Assembly (NCBI GenBank): GCA_947172415.1
Contig: OX359193.1
Coordinates: 4,892,501-4,956,500, forward strand
Origin: Chondrosia reniformis
Lineage: Eukaryota > Porifera > Demospongiae > Chondrillida > Chondrillidae
Reading direction: 5' to 3'
Length of the DNA: 64,000 bases
Shown here: piece by piece, positions 10,701 to 21,200 of the stretch
Layout: the number at the start of each line of letters is the position of its first letter
Position numbering within the stretch: position 1 is the first letter of the stretch
Notes under the pieces: model-generated
What the model was told of the DNA's origin: nothing
The model's input: the letters and a program-made list of their open reading frames with translations, nothing else
Database searches by the model: none
Position numbers and translations under genes: made by a program

Positions 10701-13455
10701 AACATGCCCTTAGCTGCCCATATGGGGGTTTCCCCACAATTCACCACAACGAGAACAGAGACATCACAACAGAACTCATGACTTAGGTGTGCCATAGTGT
10801 TTCCACTGAGCCGTGTCTTCAGCCCCTCTCTGGAGAGAACCTTGAACTGAGAAGTGCAATCCTAGGTGACAATACCCGTACTGACATTCAAGTAATGGGT
10901 TTCTGGGGTAACACGAGACAGAAGGCTTTCTTTGAAGTTTAAGTCTAATCCATATACAAAATATTACAGGAATGTACCCCTAGAACAATGCTATCGTAAA
11001 TGTGAACTCCGGAAGAAATGGTCGTACTTAGAACGCATTCAAGAGGTCAAACACAGTTCCTTCACCCCATTGAGTTTTTCAGTAAGCGGAGGAATTATGT
11101 AGCAAGGAAACCACATCAGCCTACAAACACCTCGCCAGCCACGTCTCTGTCAAGAGGGGCCAACATTACTCAACCATCATGAATTGGATCAGATGTATTA
11201 TTGGATTTGCCCTAATTAGATCAATGATCATGTGTCTGAGGGAAGCTTGCTCCAACAGCCATCATTTCATCAGAGAACAGGGAGTTATAGCCTCACCAAT
11301 TGACCTCACAACCAGCGAGGGTGATCTGTAAAACTCTTCAAATTCAGTATCTATACTTTTGTTGTAAAGTAACTCTTTTGGACAAAAAATATGCACTTGT
11401 GTACATTACACACTGTACATACCATAATTCTGGAAATTTTCATTGCTAAAATATTTTTGTGGTTGGCCCAAACCAAGAAAATTTCTTGCAATAAATTTTG
11501 CTCATTCATTTGTTTGTGCGAATCAAGAAGTGCTGCTGGTCTAGAGCACGAATATATTTCAACACGAAAATTTATTCCACTAAAATTTCAAACATGAATA
11601 TTTTCCGAATTATGGTATGTACGTAGATTACCTTGGTGTGAATCATACTTACCCAATAGTTTTCCTGTATGGTCAAAGGCAAGAGATTGAATGGTATCAG
11701 TGTGGCCCTTTATAGTCCTTTCAAAGTCACCAGCTTCATAATCCCAAACTTTAATAGTAGCATCCTCTGATGAGGACACTAATACGCTACAAAAGAAGAA
11801 ATATTAAAAAAGTACCTAAAGTCCTAAACACACTATATATTTATATCAGAGAACATGGCGGTACTCTCTAAGAAGGAACGGTCAAGAAAAATGGCCACCC
11901 TTTAATTGTATCATCAATTAACACCTCATAAATGGAAATATTTTTGGAATGAAAATAGAACATTTTTGGAGTCATTTGCATATGCATGGTTTTCTAAATG
12001 TCATTCCTATTTCTAACATCATTTTAATATATTTTACTTTTACATATGGATATACGTATGTATTTCAGTTTAGAAATAGGATACAAACATACACGTATAG
12101 GCACATACGTACTTGTATGTTGGATGGAATAAAACACAGGTTACAGTGCTACGATGACCAGAGAGCGAGTATTTCTCTGGTGGTCTTGGTATCCAGTCAG
12201 TAGCAGAACGGTTTTTCTTGATTGGCCCTACAGAAGTAAGGACATACATACTTATGTATGTAATTACATATACGTACCTATTGTGTACAAGTAACTATGT
12301 ATGTAGATTCTTCTTCTCAAGTAAAATTAACCTCCTTCTAGTACATCTCTTTGCATTTCTGACATTCTTGTTTCAAGATCCATTACCTACGTACGTGCAT
12401 ATGTATATACACTTGATAGTTATGGATATAAATGGGCAATACACAGAAAATAAGGCTTTCGCAAGAGTATTAATTTGTACTTAAGTACATGTTTATGTAC
12501 TGAAGTCTTAGTATGTCCTACTCAAAAGTACGTACGTATGTAAATACAAACATTAACTTAGAGGATAGAGTAGTATTTTCTAAGTAAAAGTGATACAAAA
12601 CGAGGCTGCCATATTGCATACTGAGACCAACATCTCACAGCTTTTAGTTGCATTAAAACACTAATTGTTATTTTCTGTAACATCAATAGCTAAAGAATTA
12701 GTAAACCAGATTGTGACATTAATCTCATCAGAGGAAGCAGAATCAATGCTCATGTCTCCATCTACTCATTGTATTTCAAATGCTTATTTATTTGCATATC
12801 ATATGTAACTTAGCAATAAAAAGACACAAACTGTAGCTGTGTTAAAAAAACAGATGAAGGCTGATATGTATGAGGCGTATAAAAAGAATATACGTACACC
12901 AATACAATGCAGATTTGCTATTGTGGTATACAAACATAAAGAACTGATTAGCTTATTCAAAATGACAGTGCATTACTTTTTCAACTTCATTCCTTTCATA
13001 GTGGCACTGTTTACCACAATTAAATAAATACATCAATATGTCCGTATGTATACACTTACCTTTTTCTGTAGTCTTACAACTGCTGTCCATTTCTTCTCCA
13101 AGAGACCATTATACTTACTATCACCAGAAAAATCCTAGACCATCAAGAGAGAACCAATTTACTACACTAGAACAGTACCAAACTACACAAGATTTGCTTG
13201 GATTCATAACCACAACATCAGTTAAATTATAGGCCACAGCAAAACAGTATTCAATCCATCTTACCATTTTACTCTCCTGTTTGAACAACTCTAGCGTTTG
13301 ACCATAACCCTGAGATTGCAGGTAATCTGCAATAGCATTATGCCTGTACATACGTATATAGGTACAATAACCATAAATCAGGCATGACACTTGGTAAATT
13401 TAAATAAACATTTGAAAACTTACAACTCAGATCTTTGCTTGGCTGACAGAACCAT
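4754..13455 (-). CDS. PAFAH1B1: LIS1 / platelet-activating factor acetylhydrolase IB regulatory subunit
   Basis: Complete model complement(join(4754..4827,4900..5056,5465..5563,6129..6260,6657..6688,6997..7061,7667..7769,8320..8391,11653..11786,12113..12227,12332..12386,13060..13134,13265..13343,13424..13455)): 1,224 nt, 407 aa, against about 410 in vertebrates. The protein starts [11 protein letters not shown] and continues through a LisH motif ([11 protein letters not shown]), a coiled-coil ([18 protein letters not shown]), the linker [16 protein letters not shown], and seven WD40 blades ending [13 protein letters not shown]1 binds cytoplasmic dynein with NDEL1 and NudC and controls microtubule transport, mitotic spindle position and nuclear migration. 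Every splice phase matches. The 3.26 kb intron between exons 8391 and 11653 holds retroelement remnants, and other introns are short. It is divergent from the NTPase gene at 14115. Identification is secure. Confidence 0.98.
6833..6968. repeat. 68-bp tandem duplication in a LIS1 intron
   Basis: Two adjacent near-identical copies begin at 6833 and 6901, each with agacacacaaaataggaggc and ending near gtgaccagtgattatta. They lie in the intron between the exons at 6657-6688 and 6997-7061, just outside the latter. They differ by a t/a substitution and a short att expansion. Confidence 0.85.
8650..9130 (+). mobile_element. Degenerate reverse-transcriptase fragment (C-terminal RT region)
   Basis: Inside the large LIS1 intron and antisense to LIS1. 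The reading includes [18 protein letters not shown], then [19 protein letters not shown], then [21 protein letters not shown] and [17 protein letters not shown]. The run PHAxYAAxTH...KWxxL followed by ALxxPxRLGGxGI is the thumb-side part of reverse transcriptases found in invertebrate retroelements. Stops and a frame change near 8916 show it is dead. Its continuation appears to be the zinc-knuckle/endonuclease-like fragment near 10500-11330, separated by unrelated sequence. Confidence 0.65.
9210..9836 (+). CDS. Uncharacterised 208-aa reading frame nested in a LIS1 intron
   Basis: Open frame inside the big LIS1 intron, opposite strand. The N-terminus is very basic ([16 protein letters not shown] at about 21-36). 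It is followed by a Thr/Pro-rich stretch, an acidic patch ([14 protein letters not shown]), a second acidic patch ([14 protein letters not shown]), and a C-terminal segment [20 protein letters not shown]. There are no known catalytic residues. It sits between two retroelement pieces, so it is probably coding sequence of a mobile element or a captured gene fragment rather than a host gene. I do not recognise the family. Confidence 0.4.
   Translation: MTRVSQLPCSGQHQKVERDMKRHHNSKRKRRRQRKQLNTQTKVDCPEIDAGSTVEGSVCTTTIINAPPDLTPHLPPDTPSVSHKKKIHLYSDSDEDVNDEDNPAILNRIVQCGQNIYDEAEFVLEEGIGPVLKFADKGGGVALTPIKMPNLDDEENEMDDDDAKKYLKACKSIEYVRVDGRPGLTLHRGCHRFWTAIAVTPDVVRTKT
10189..10371 (+). pseudogene. Short SLLRYF-type fragment, probably from a transposon-derived gene
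   Basis: A 60-residue frame reads [11 protein letters not shown], then TPEETG and [15 protein letters not shown]. This resembles the N-termini of repetitive zinc-finger/transposase-derived proteins seen in many copies in invertebrate genomes. The frame ends abruptly with no downstream domain, so I treat it as a fragment. It lies in the same LIS1 intron as the retroelement pieces. Confidence 0.3.
10490..11330 (+). mobile_element. Degenerate retroelement C-terminus (zinc-knuckle plus endonuclease-like region)
   Basis: Reading across frames gives [20 protein letters not shown], then [20 protein letters not shown] with a CxC...HxLxC zinc-knuckle and [16 protein letters not shown]. After a stop it continues [53 protein letters not shown] and [14 protein letters not shown]. 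The spacing of D-I followed about 15 residues later by FFEV looks like the PD-D/ExK nuclease-like domain of retroelements that carry a C-terminal zinc-knuckle. Several stops and frameshifts are present. It is probably the 3' part of the element whose RT fragment is at 8650. Confidence 0.6.
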
Positions 13456-14114
13456 ATTAACCTACTACTGAAAGAGACATTCCATTACAATGATCACACT
13501 TCACAGACGCATACATACTGACATACCAAAAACTTACGTACTTCGACTTTTCAGTAAATATTAGGCAAACTAGTTATACGTAGTTCAGTAATTATGTACG
13601 TCAAAGAATAGTTTAACTTTCTCTAATACAATACTTAATAGTCATTAGCGTGCATACTGATAACACTACTTATAACCAGTCATTACTGTAAATGATAACG
13701 CTATTGCACAACGCTATGTAAGTTCACTATTAGGACTAAGTTATCACTATTAGATATATTTTACATTATCCTTTAGGTAAACATTTCTAGATACTTAAAT
13801 ACTCCGACACGCCTTACAATAAAATGCTACTTTCCATTTACCAAATAAGGGAGAAAGTTCGTGTTTTAAATTTGACAACGTCTCTATTGGCTTACATTTA
13901 TAAATAAAAGTCTTGTATTTTAACACATATAATTCTAAACTAACAGGTACGACATCTTACCTATATCTTTACTATCATTCCCTTAGGAGAGAGAACCGCC
14001 ATAATATTTATGATGTCACAATCAATATCATGAGTAAGTACGCATGCGCAGTGTCACATTGATGGCGGTGGCCCGATATGACGCCGTAGGTAATCATCTT
14101 GCAGATGCTGTACT
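13456..14114. promoter_or_regulatory. Divergent promoter region between LIS1 and the STAND/TPR gene
   Basis: About 660 bp separates the two divergent start codons. The palindrome cgcatgcgca at 14041-14050 matches the core of the animal NRF-1 site, and gatggcgg follows at about 14061. Sequence around 14030-14090 is locally GC-richer than its AT-rich surroundings. A shared bidirectional promoter is inferred; no transcription start is visible directly. Confidence 0.45.
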
Positions 14115-17042
14115 ATGGTATTTATTCGATTGTATGGCAGAGCCTACCGTAACCTGAGAATAGTGAATTGCAGACTGTTCTCTCAACCCACTACAGTTTC
14201 GTTGCCATTTTTTCCCTTGGCATCTAGCAATCGTCAAGTCACCATTAGCGATGCATCGTCAAGCAAATGGGCAACATATATGAACCGCTTCAAAGCATTT
14301 ATAAAGAATGATCCGTTCATGAAATTTTCCTTGATTTTTGTTGGCGTTGTCCTTTCCCTAAGTCTTGGGTTTGAGTTTTACCTAAAGCAACAGAGAAAGA
14401 AGAGAGAACAATCTCGATTCTTGCAGTTGTTGCCGCCGAAACCGTTGAACACCGTTGTACAAAGGCGAAAACATCTTGGCACTATCGCAAAAGAACTGCA
14501 ATCGCCTTGGAAAACTTCTACCATACCTTCAGCTTTATTTATTACTGGGCCACATGGAAGCGGAAAGACAGAACTTGCTCGACAATACAGTGAAATGTTT
14601 TTAAAGTCAAACCCTTTAAAACCAAGCAAACCACTGGTCCTTACCGTTACTGCAACAACAAAACACTCATTAATAAATTCTCTTTCCGCTGCTCTTCATT
14701 CAACAGGCATGAGCCATGCCAAGGTTGAGCAAACAGTACAGTCTGCTGGTGATTTCTCTAGTACATTTGAGACCCGTTCAAAGGTGGCGTTTGGTTTGCT
14801 TAAGACCTTCTTTGACTCGTCAAAAAGCCCCTGTTTACTGGTTGTTGATGACCTGACAGAAGAAACATTTGATGTTTTTAGGAGATATATAAGTCAGTGT
14901 AAGAAAGCAACAGTATTAGTGACAACAAGAATGGACTGTAACAAAGGTGCTGGGGATTGGCAAGAATATTCTATCCTTGATATCAGTCTTGGGTAAGTGT
15001 TAGATGATGGGAATTTCTTAAGTTAAAGTGGATATATTCAAAGTGATAAATACGTATGTATACAGTACATAAACAACATCTACAAAAAAGCTAAAAGTTT
15101 TATATTTTCAAAATATTTTCAAATTATTTACAACAGAAAGAAAGCACGTGCAACTTTTTTAAACCTTTTTGGTGAAATATCAGTTGGCCTATCCTATTTT
15201 AAAAGGAAGCATTAATCCTACTGCCTGTTTCTCAAATACATCCATACACATATATATATTTAGGACCCTTACACGTACGTATGTAGCTGGTGCACACCAT
15301 GCAGGCAAACATTTAAATTAGTTAAAATGTTTATGGGTCACTGTTTGTTAGAAAAGGTAGTGTTACCCTTGTCATCATGACTTGTGCCACTAAAGTGGTC
15401 TTTTAGCATTAAGGGGGCAGCAAAGACACTTATGTTACATACCTCTCATGTACTTACGTAGGTTATCCATTTGTATGTATATTGTGTGCTTAGGTTATCA
15501 GAAGAAGAGGCTAACAGCTTTTTAGAGACACCAAATCGCAAGAAAGCCTTAAGACAACTCTTTGAAAGAGGATGCCACTTACCCTTAAATCTAGCGTTAT
15601 ACAGCCATCTTTTGGAGACTAGCAAATCAATTGAAATTCCTTCCTTAGAAGAGCTTAAATTACGTTCTGATGAGACATACGTCACCAAAGAACTCATTAG
15701 GTACCTTTTACATAATTGCTACACCAACAAAGAAGCGAAAGAATTCCTCAATCTTTTGTTGCTGTGTGATCCTAACTTCAATGTTCCGTTTACTGTAATA
15801 GAGGCATGTCTGAAGGAAGCTTGCCCACAGAATCACCTTTCAGATATACCCTTAGAGCCCACTAAAACCAAAGATCTAGTCTCGCCTAATATTCCCCACA
15901 GTATGGCAATTGTACAATCACTCCAGAACAGTCCTTTAGTAACTTTTGTAGAAAGAAATGGAGAAGTCAGAATCCAGCTAAGTTCTGTTGTTCATTCCAT
16001 TTTGAATGCTACTGAAACTAAAGCAATGTTACAAGAGCCTGACCATGTAAGTCAGAAGTCTTCAAGCACAAAGGCCAAATCATGGTTGTTTACATTTAGA
16101 AGTAATCAGGATGAGCACGTACTGCCAGGAATAAAAGAGGGATACTTAAATAGCAAGAGTGGTGTTCCCAGTAAACAGCAATTCATGAAAGAGTCAGGTA
16201 GTACTACAGAAAGTGACTACCAGCAGCTGCTTTCTGTGCTATCACGCAATCACAGGGTTTTGAAATCACTCTCTCAAAGCATGCTGCAAAATACTCCAAG
16301 GGAAGGCTTTGCATCTGAGTGCATATTGCCACATGTTTTATATTTGCTAAGGCATACTCCCTTATCCAGATCTGACAAGGCTAGAGCTCTGTCACTTTTA
16401 AGTTCCGACCATTCAAGATTTACCTTGAAGGAGACTGAAAAGTTTCTTGAAGATTCTCAGTCCCTTTATATGGAATTAAATGGATTTTACCATATAACTG
16501 TTGCTGAAGTTATGATGAACAAAGCAGCAATTCATTATGCCAAAGGAGACTACATCAAAGCTAAGGAATGCTTAACCCAATCTCTGAACATACATGAACG
16601 CTTGCCACCATGGGCAGGGGGTGAGAATAGGATGCTATACTTTGCCAACACTCTCTCCTCTCTGGGAGTAGTTCACAGTGCACTGTTAGATTGGGAAAGA
16701 AGTCAAGAAAATTTGGAGAAGGCTGTTGAAGTTTATAAGATGATTCCAGCTATCAGTAGTAGTCTTCCCTCATCTTTTCCAAGAGATGCAGCTACTACTA
16801 TGACAGATTTAGGTCACACATACCTTCGACAAGGCAAGTTTTCTACTGCAAAGAAAATCTTGGATCAAGCATTGGTGGCCCACAAAAATTTACAGTTACA
16901 TAAAGAAGTGATTCGTACTCTTACACTCCTTTCTTTGCTTAATGCCTTATGTGGTAATCATGAGGAAGCCCACAATTTTGAGTCAGAAGTTACGGAAGTT
17001 AAGAAGGAAATGCATGTCAGCTTGACCATGTATATAGTTTAA
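14115..17042 (+). CDS. Membrane-anchored P-loop (STAND/NB-ARC-like) NTPase with TPR-like repeats
   Basis: Two exons, join(14115..14992,15494..17042), 808 aa, phase verified (GG|G). The N-terminus is Arg-rich and low in acid (IRLYGRAYRNLRIVNCRLF), like a mitochondrial presequence. Residues about 71-90 form a transmembrane segment (FSLIFVGVVLSLSLGFEFYL). A P-loop follows: Walker A GPHGSGKT at 145-152, Walker B LLVVDD at 241-246, then VLVTTR at 267-272, the NB-ARC/AP-ATPase sensor-like motif. The C-terminal half has helical repeat pairs of TPR type (HYAKGDYIKAKECLTQSLNI; LGHTYLRQGKFSTAKKILDQ). STAND NTPases act as nucleotide-dependent signalling switches, with repeats sensing ligands. Localisation at the inner mitochondrial membrane is inference. 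An AATAAA lies near 17172. Confidence 0.82.
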
Positions 17043-17587
17043 CCTTTGGACTAGATGGTATTTGAGCGCATATACCTTTAATTTAATCCTTAATGTAAAT
17101 GTATTGAAATAATTTCCATACATTCTTGGACATGTGATCTCCTGTACTAATTGAGTTAGTACATTTAGGTGAATAAAAGGAGGTTAAAGCCTTCTCATAA
17201 AAAACCTGTTGAAAATTACAAATTGATCTGATATGTACGTAGGTACACCTATTAGTCTTAGTGGTACCAACAGAGACAAGTATATTACAGAGTGCAGTAC
17301 GCCAAAAAACCATGGCAACACAGAAGTGATGTGTATGGATAAGTATATCTTAAATTTTAATATGCCACTTCTGTGTAGTCAGGTCTGCTTACTTTAAGAT
17401 CACTATCTTGCTTCGATGGTTTTCCAGATGAATTATAATGAAACAAGCAATTGACAGAAAAAATTAAGATCAAAGTATCACTACAATAACAAAATCAAAT
17501 GTTGAATTATATAGCTCCAAATAAAGACTGCCATCAAACAGACACCAATAGAGTATATAATAATTTACTATGTATCGGGAGATTTTG

Positions 17588-17775
17588 CTATCAAATGAAG
17601 TGGAAAGTTACATTAGAACTTTTATTCGTTCTTTACTTGATCATTGGATTCCAAATAAATGTCTTATTCGTTACACAGGCAGTATCATCATTTTATATAA
17701 TCATTAATATTAAATTTAGCAGTTTTTCATCCAGTGATCAACTAAATAACGAATAATAGTTCTAATGTAAATTAT
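17588..17775. mobile_element. MITE-like element with about 45-bp imperfect terminal inverted repeats
   Basis: The left arm (ttacattagaac, ttttattcgtt, cttgatcattgga, about 17610-17650) is an imperfect reverse complement of the right arm (tccagtgatcaa, aacgaataatagttctaatgta, about 17731-17773). A related half-element occurs at about 43344-43437 near receptor B, where the right arm runs on into cacttcatttgat, the complement of the sequence just outside the left arm here. No coding capacity is seen, which is consistent with a non-autonomous DNA element. Confidence 0.6.
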
Positions 17776-18062
17776 CGCGGCCGAAAATTGATTTGCCAAA
17801 GAGCAGTGGATAGGCTGTTAGGGTTTAATCTATAGTTCAAGTTCCAGACTCTAACCTACACATTTTAAAGGAGACATATATAGCTATATGCGGAAGAGAT
17901 TTGGTGCATGGACATTCCTCAATATTCCACTTGATTACAGTGCTTTGACGGAATATCGATCGGATCGGCCGAAAATCGATATTTTTGGCCACCTTTTTAA
18001 AGGTGCAGTGCGACAGAAATTTCTGATTGCACACACTATGTTCACTCAGAAAGGCCTGTGTA

Positions 18063-18205
18063 ATTTGAAGTTCATAGCTTTCGTAGTTTTTGATATATGA
18101 ATGGCCGAAAATCGATCTGGCCGATTATTGATTGCTCTTATATATACAGTATACCTCTAAAGGAAGTGGGTGGGACCATAGGGACGAGACGATCACGTTG
18201 ACCGT
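18063..18205 (+). promoter_or_regulatory. Conserved proximal upstream region of receptor A
   Basis: The segment from atttgaagttcatagctttc to the start codon is nearly identical to 43729-43885 upstream of receptor B. It includes ggccgaaaatcgat followed by ctggccgattattgattg. Similar ggccgaaaa words occur at about 17780 and 17965. Promoter function is inferred from position and conservation. Confidence 0.45.
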
Positions 18206-21200
18206 ATGGCGAACTACGAAAGGAAGCTTCTCCTGGTTTGCTTTGTCATTGCAGGACTTCATGTCTGGTCGTCTGAATCATTAGAGAGTAAGCACTTAGG
18301 CAAAATTGCTTGATAAATAACAGTCTTTAAAAGCCATACATTTACATCAATTTCGTTTGGTTGCCGGTCGGAGGGTCGAATTGAAGTTCTGTATAACGAT
18401 ATCTGGGGAACCATTTGTGATGACATGTGGGATAGTTTAGATGCTGCATGTAGCATGTAAGGAAGTGTGTACATATATGTATGTAGATGCTACTGTACGC
18501 TTAGTAGGAGGAGGGAATGCAACTTCAGGCAGGGTGGAAATACTTCATGACGGAGTTTGGGGTACTGTGTGTGATGATAGTTGGAGTACAACTGATGGCC
18601 AAGTTGTGTGTCATCAGCTAGGCTATCCGGGTATCATATCCGCTCCTTGCTGTGCACATAACGGTCGAGGAAGTGGACAAATTTGGTTAGACAATGTCGG
18701 GTGCGATGGAAATGAGGAAGACCTCGCAGATTGTAATCACCAAGGTTGGGGAGTTCACAATTGTGGACACGGTGAGGATGCAAGTGTGAACTGTTTAGGT
18801 GAGTATTTCATAACAAATGAACACACAATGAAAGAAATAGTGTCATGGCCAAGAGTACTATCATGTAGGTCGTGTGAGATTGGTTGGTGGACGTAATGCT
18901 TCAGAAGGAAGGGTGGAGTTCTACAATGGTAGCCACTGGGGTACAGTCTGTGATAGAGAATGGGACATCAACGATGCCAAAGTTGTTTGCAAGGAGCTTG
19001 GATATCCCGATGCTAGAGTAGCAGTAGGTTCTGCTCTGTTTGGAGAAGGCAATGCACATATAGGTCTTAATGACGTTCGGTGCACTGGTAATGAAAGCAA
19101 GTTCTCAGAATGTCCTAGCAATAAACAAATTGCAAGTAGCTGCAGTCACTCAAATGATGCTGGTGTGATCTGCTTAGGTTAGTTAAATTTGTAGAAGTTG
19201 ATCAAAGGTCTTTTGGGTAAGTAAATAAAAGTAATACCTTTTTGATAAATAGTAACTTGCAGCCAGATCACATGTCAAAATGGCGGCACATGCACTGGAG
19301 GTGTATGCATCTGTGGCAGTGAGTACAAGGGAAAACTGTGTGAAAATATGGAAGGTATGTCTGAGAAATCAAAATTTGCTTTCCAATTGATATAAAATTG
19401 TGTTACCATATAAAATGTAATTACATGTGCTTATGTACTAGTTTGCTTGAGCCCTTACTCATGCATCTCTCAGTTGCTGTTATATTGGCATTAAGATAAT
19501 TTTGTGATAACTGATTACCTCTTTATTGTGCAGGTGACGTTCGCTTAATAGGTGGTAATGCCACTTCTGAAGGTCGTGTTGAAATATTCCATGAGGATGT
19601 CTGGGGTACTGTCTGTGACGACTTATGGGACATCAATGATGCAAGAGTGGTATGTCGTCAGCTTGGATATTCAGATGTTGAAGAGGCCATCCTGGAAGCT
19701 GAATTTGGTGCAGGATCAGGGCGAATCTGGCTAGATGATGTAGAATGTATAGGGAATGAAACATTTCTTGCCAATTGCTCCTTCCCTGAATGGGGTACAG
19801 CTGATTGTTTTCATTCCCATGATTCCGGTGTTAAGTGCAATGGTAAGAATTTCTTTATATAGTGAAATACTGTGGTTGAGTGAAAAGATTCTCTCCACAT
19901 GTGTAATACTATTATGTTAGTCACACGTAGTCCAGACTGCTATTTCGCCTCCATACTTTCTTGATGGTGTCACACGGAGGCGAAATAGCAGTCTGGGCTA
20001 CGCGAGACTAGTATTTTGTATTGTTTAATAGTAGTAGTAATAAGTTATACATATGAGCCATTGTTTAATAGGGTGTTTTCTATTAATATATTAGAGGATA
20101 ACTCTTGTGATAAGGTGGTGTGTCAAAATGGTGGAACATGTTTCGGTGGTGTCTGCACATGCTCTAATATTTATGAAGGAGATTACTGTGAAAGTTTTGC
20201 ATGTGAGTTACGAAATGAATATCAATTGACTCCCTTTATTGAAAACTACTGTACATTCCCTTTCCAGGTCCATACACTTGTCAAAATAATGGAACCTGCA
20301 ACAATGGTGTATGCATGTGCCTTGCCCAATATAGTGGAATTCTCTGTGAAACTAGCCTTTCTTCCACACCTTCACCAAGTGCTACCACACTTGCTACAGC
20401 TACTGCATCGGTATCCTCTACCAGCCAGTGCGCTATGCCTGCCCCAACACCTACAAATGGAGGTAAATCATTAAACTGTACATCTGCAGTATATACTTGT
20501 GTTTTGAAATGTATTACTCAAGTTCTGGCAAACTTTACCTCAAAGTACATTATTATTTGTATATGGATACTTCAGTTATAACTTCATTGGTTTCTATTTT
20601 CTAGAGACAACAAGATTTGTTAATGGCCAAAATGCCTCTGAAGGACGAGTAGAGGTATTGTATAACGGTGAATGGGGTACAGTTTGCGATGATCAGTGGG
20701 GATATGAGGAAGCCAATGTAGTTTGTAAGGAGTTAGGATGGCCCTTTGCAGTAAAGGGTACGGGGAGTGCTGTATTTGGAGAGGGAACTGGCAGTATTTG
20801 GTTTGATGATGTATCATGTAGTGGCACAGAAAACAGAATAAGCGACTGTACTCACTCTGGATGGGGCTGTCATAATTGTGGGCATCATGAAGATGTAGGG
20901 GTAATATGTGCAGGTACGTATGTTGTGAATCACATAAGGAATTCCCTATTAAGTAATGCACATGCATACAATTCACAATTGGCTTAGCAATTTTTGAGGC
21001 AAATTAACTAGTCAAAAGATTTTGCTATTCAAAGATATATAAAAATTGATACTCCTTTTCTATACTTCAGATAAGATTCGTCTAGTTGGTGGCAGAAACC
21101 ACTCTGAAGGTCGTGTTGAGGTTTACTATGATGATCAGTGGGGTCGAGTGTGCAGCGATGGCTGGGAGCAAGTGGATGCTGATGTGGTGTGCAAACAGGT

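Larger units (their letters stand above)
17043..18205. other. Intergenic region before SRCR receptor A
   Basis: Contains the 3' UTR of the NTPase gene, a small inverted-repeat element at about 17588-17775, and from about 17780 AT-rich sequence with repeated gccgaaaatcgat-like words. The stretch from about 18063 to the start codon matches 43729-43885 upstream of receptor B and is the 5' edge of the duplicated block. Confidence 0.5.

Noticed and set aside
17699-17775. Edge of the large block duplication
   Set aside because: The match to 43344-43420 is part of a dispersed inverted-repeat element, and homology between the blocks resumes only at 18063/43729.
18441-18486. Upstream methionine giving a longer first SRCR frame in receptor A
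   Set aside because: The extra residues are read from intron sequence and the relic of the lost SRCR; the acceptor at 18486 and phase with exon 1 define the exon.
19178-19260. Alternative EGF acceptor ttgcag at 19262
   Set aside because: It puts the EGF in the wrong frame after the phase-1 SRCR exon; the acceptor aaatag before TAACTTGC keeps frame and matches the sister EGF exons.
20620-20976. Minus-strand frames across SRCR exons (also 21029-21355, 44380-44679, 48669-48866 and 51771-51968)
   Set aside because: They are complements of well-supported SRCR exons and recur only because the exons are duplicated.
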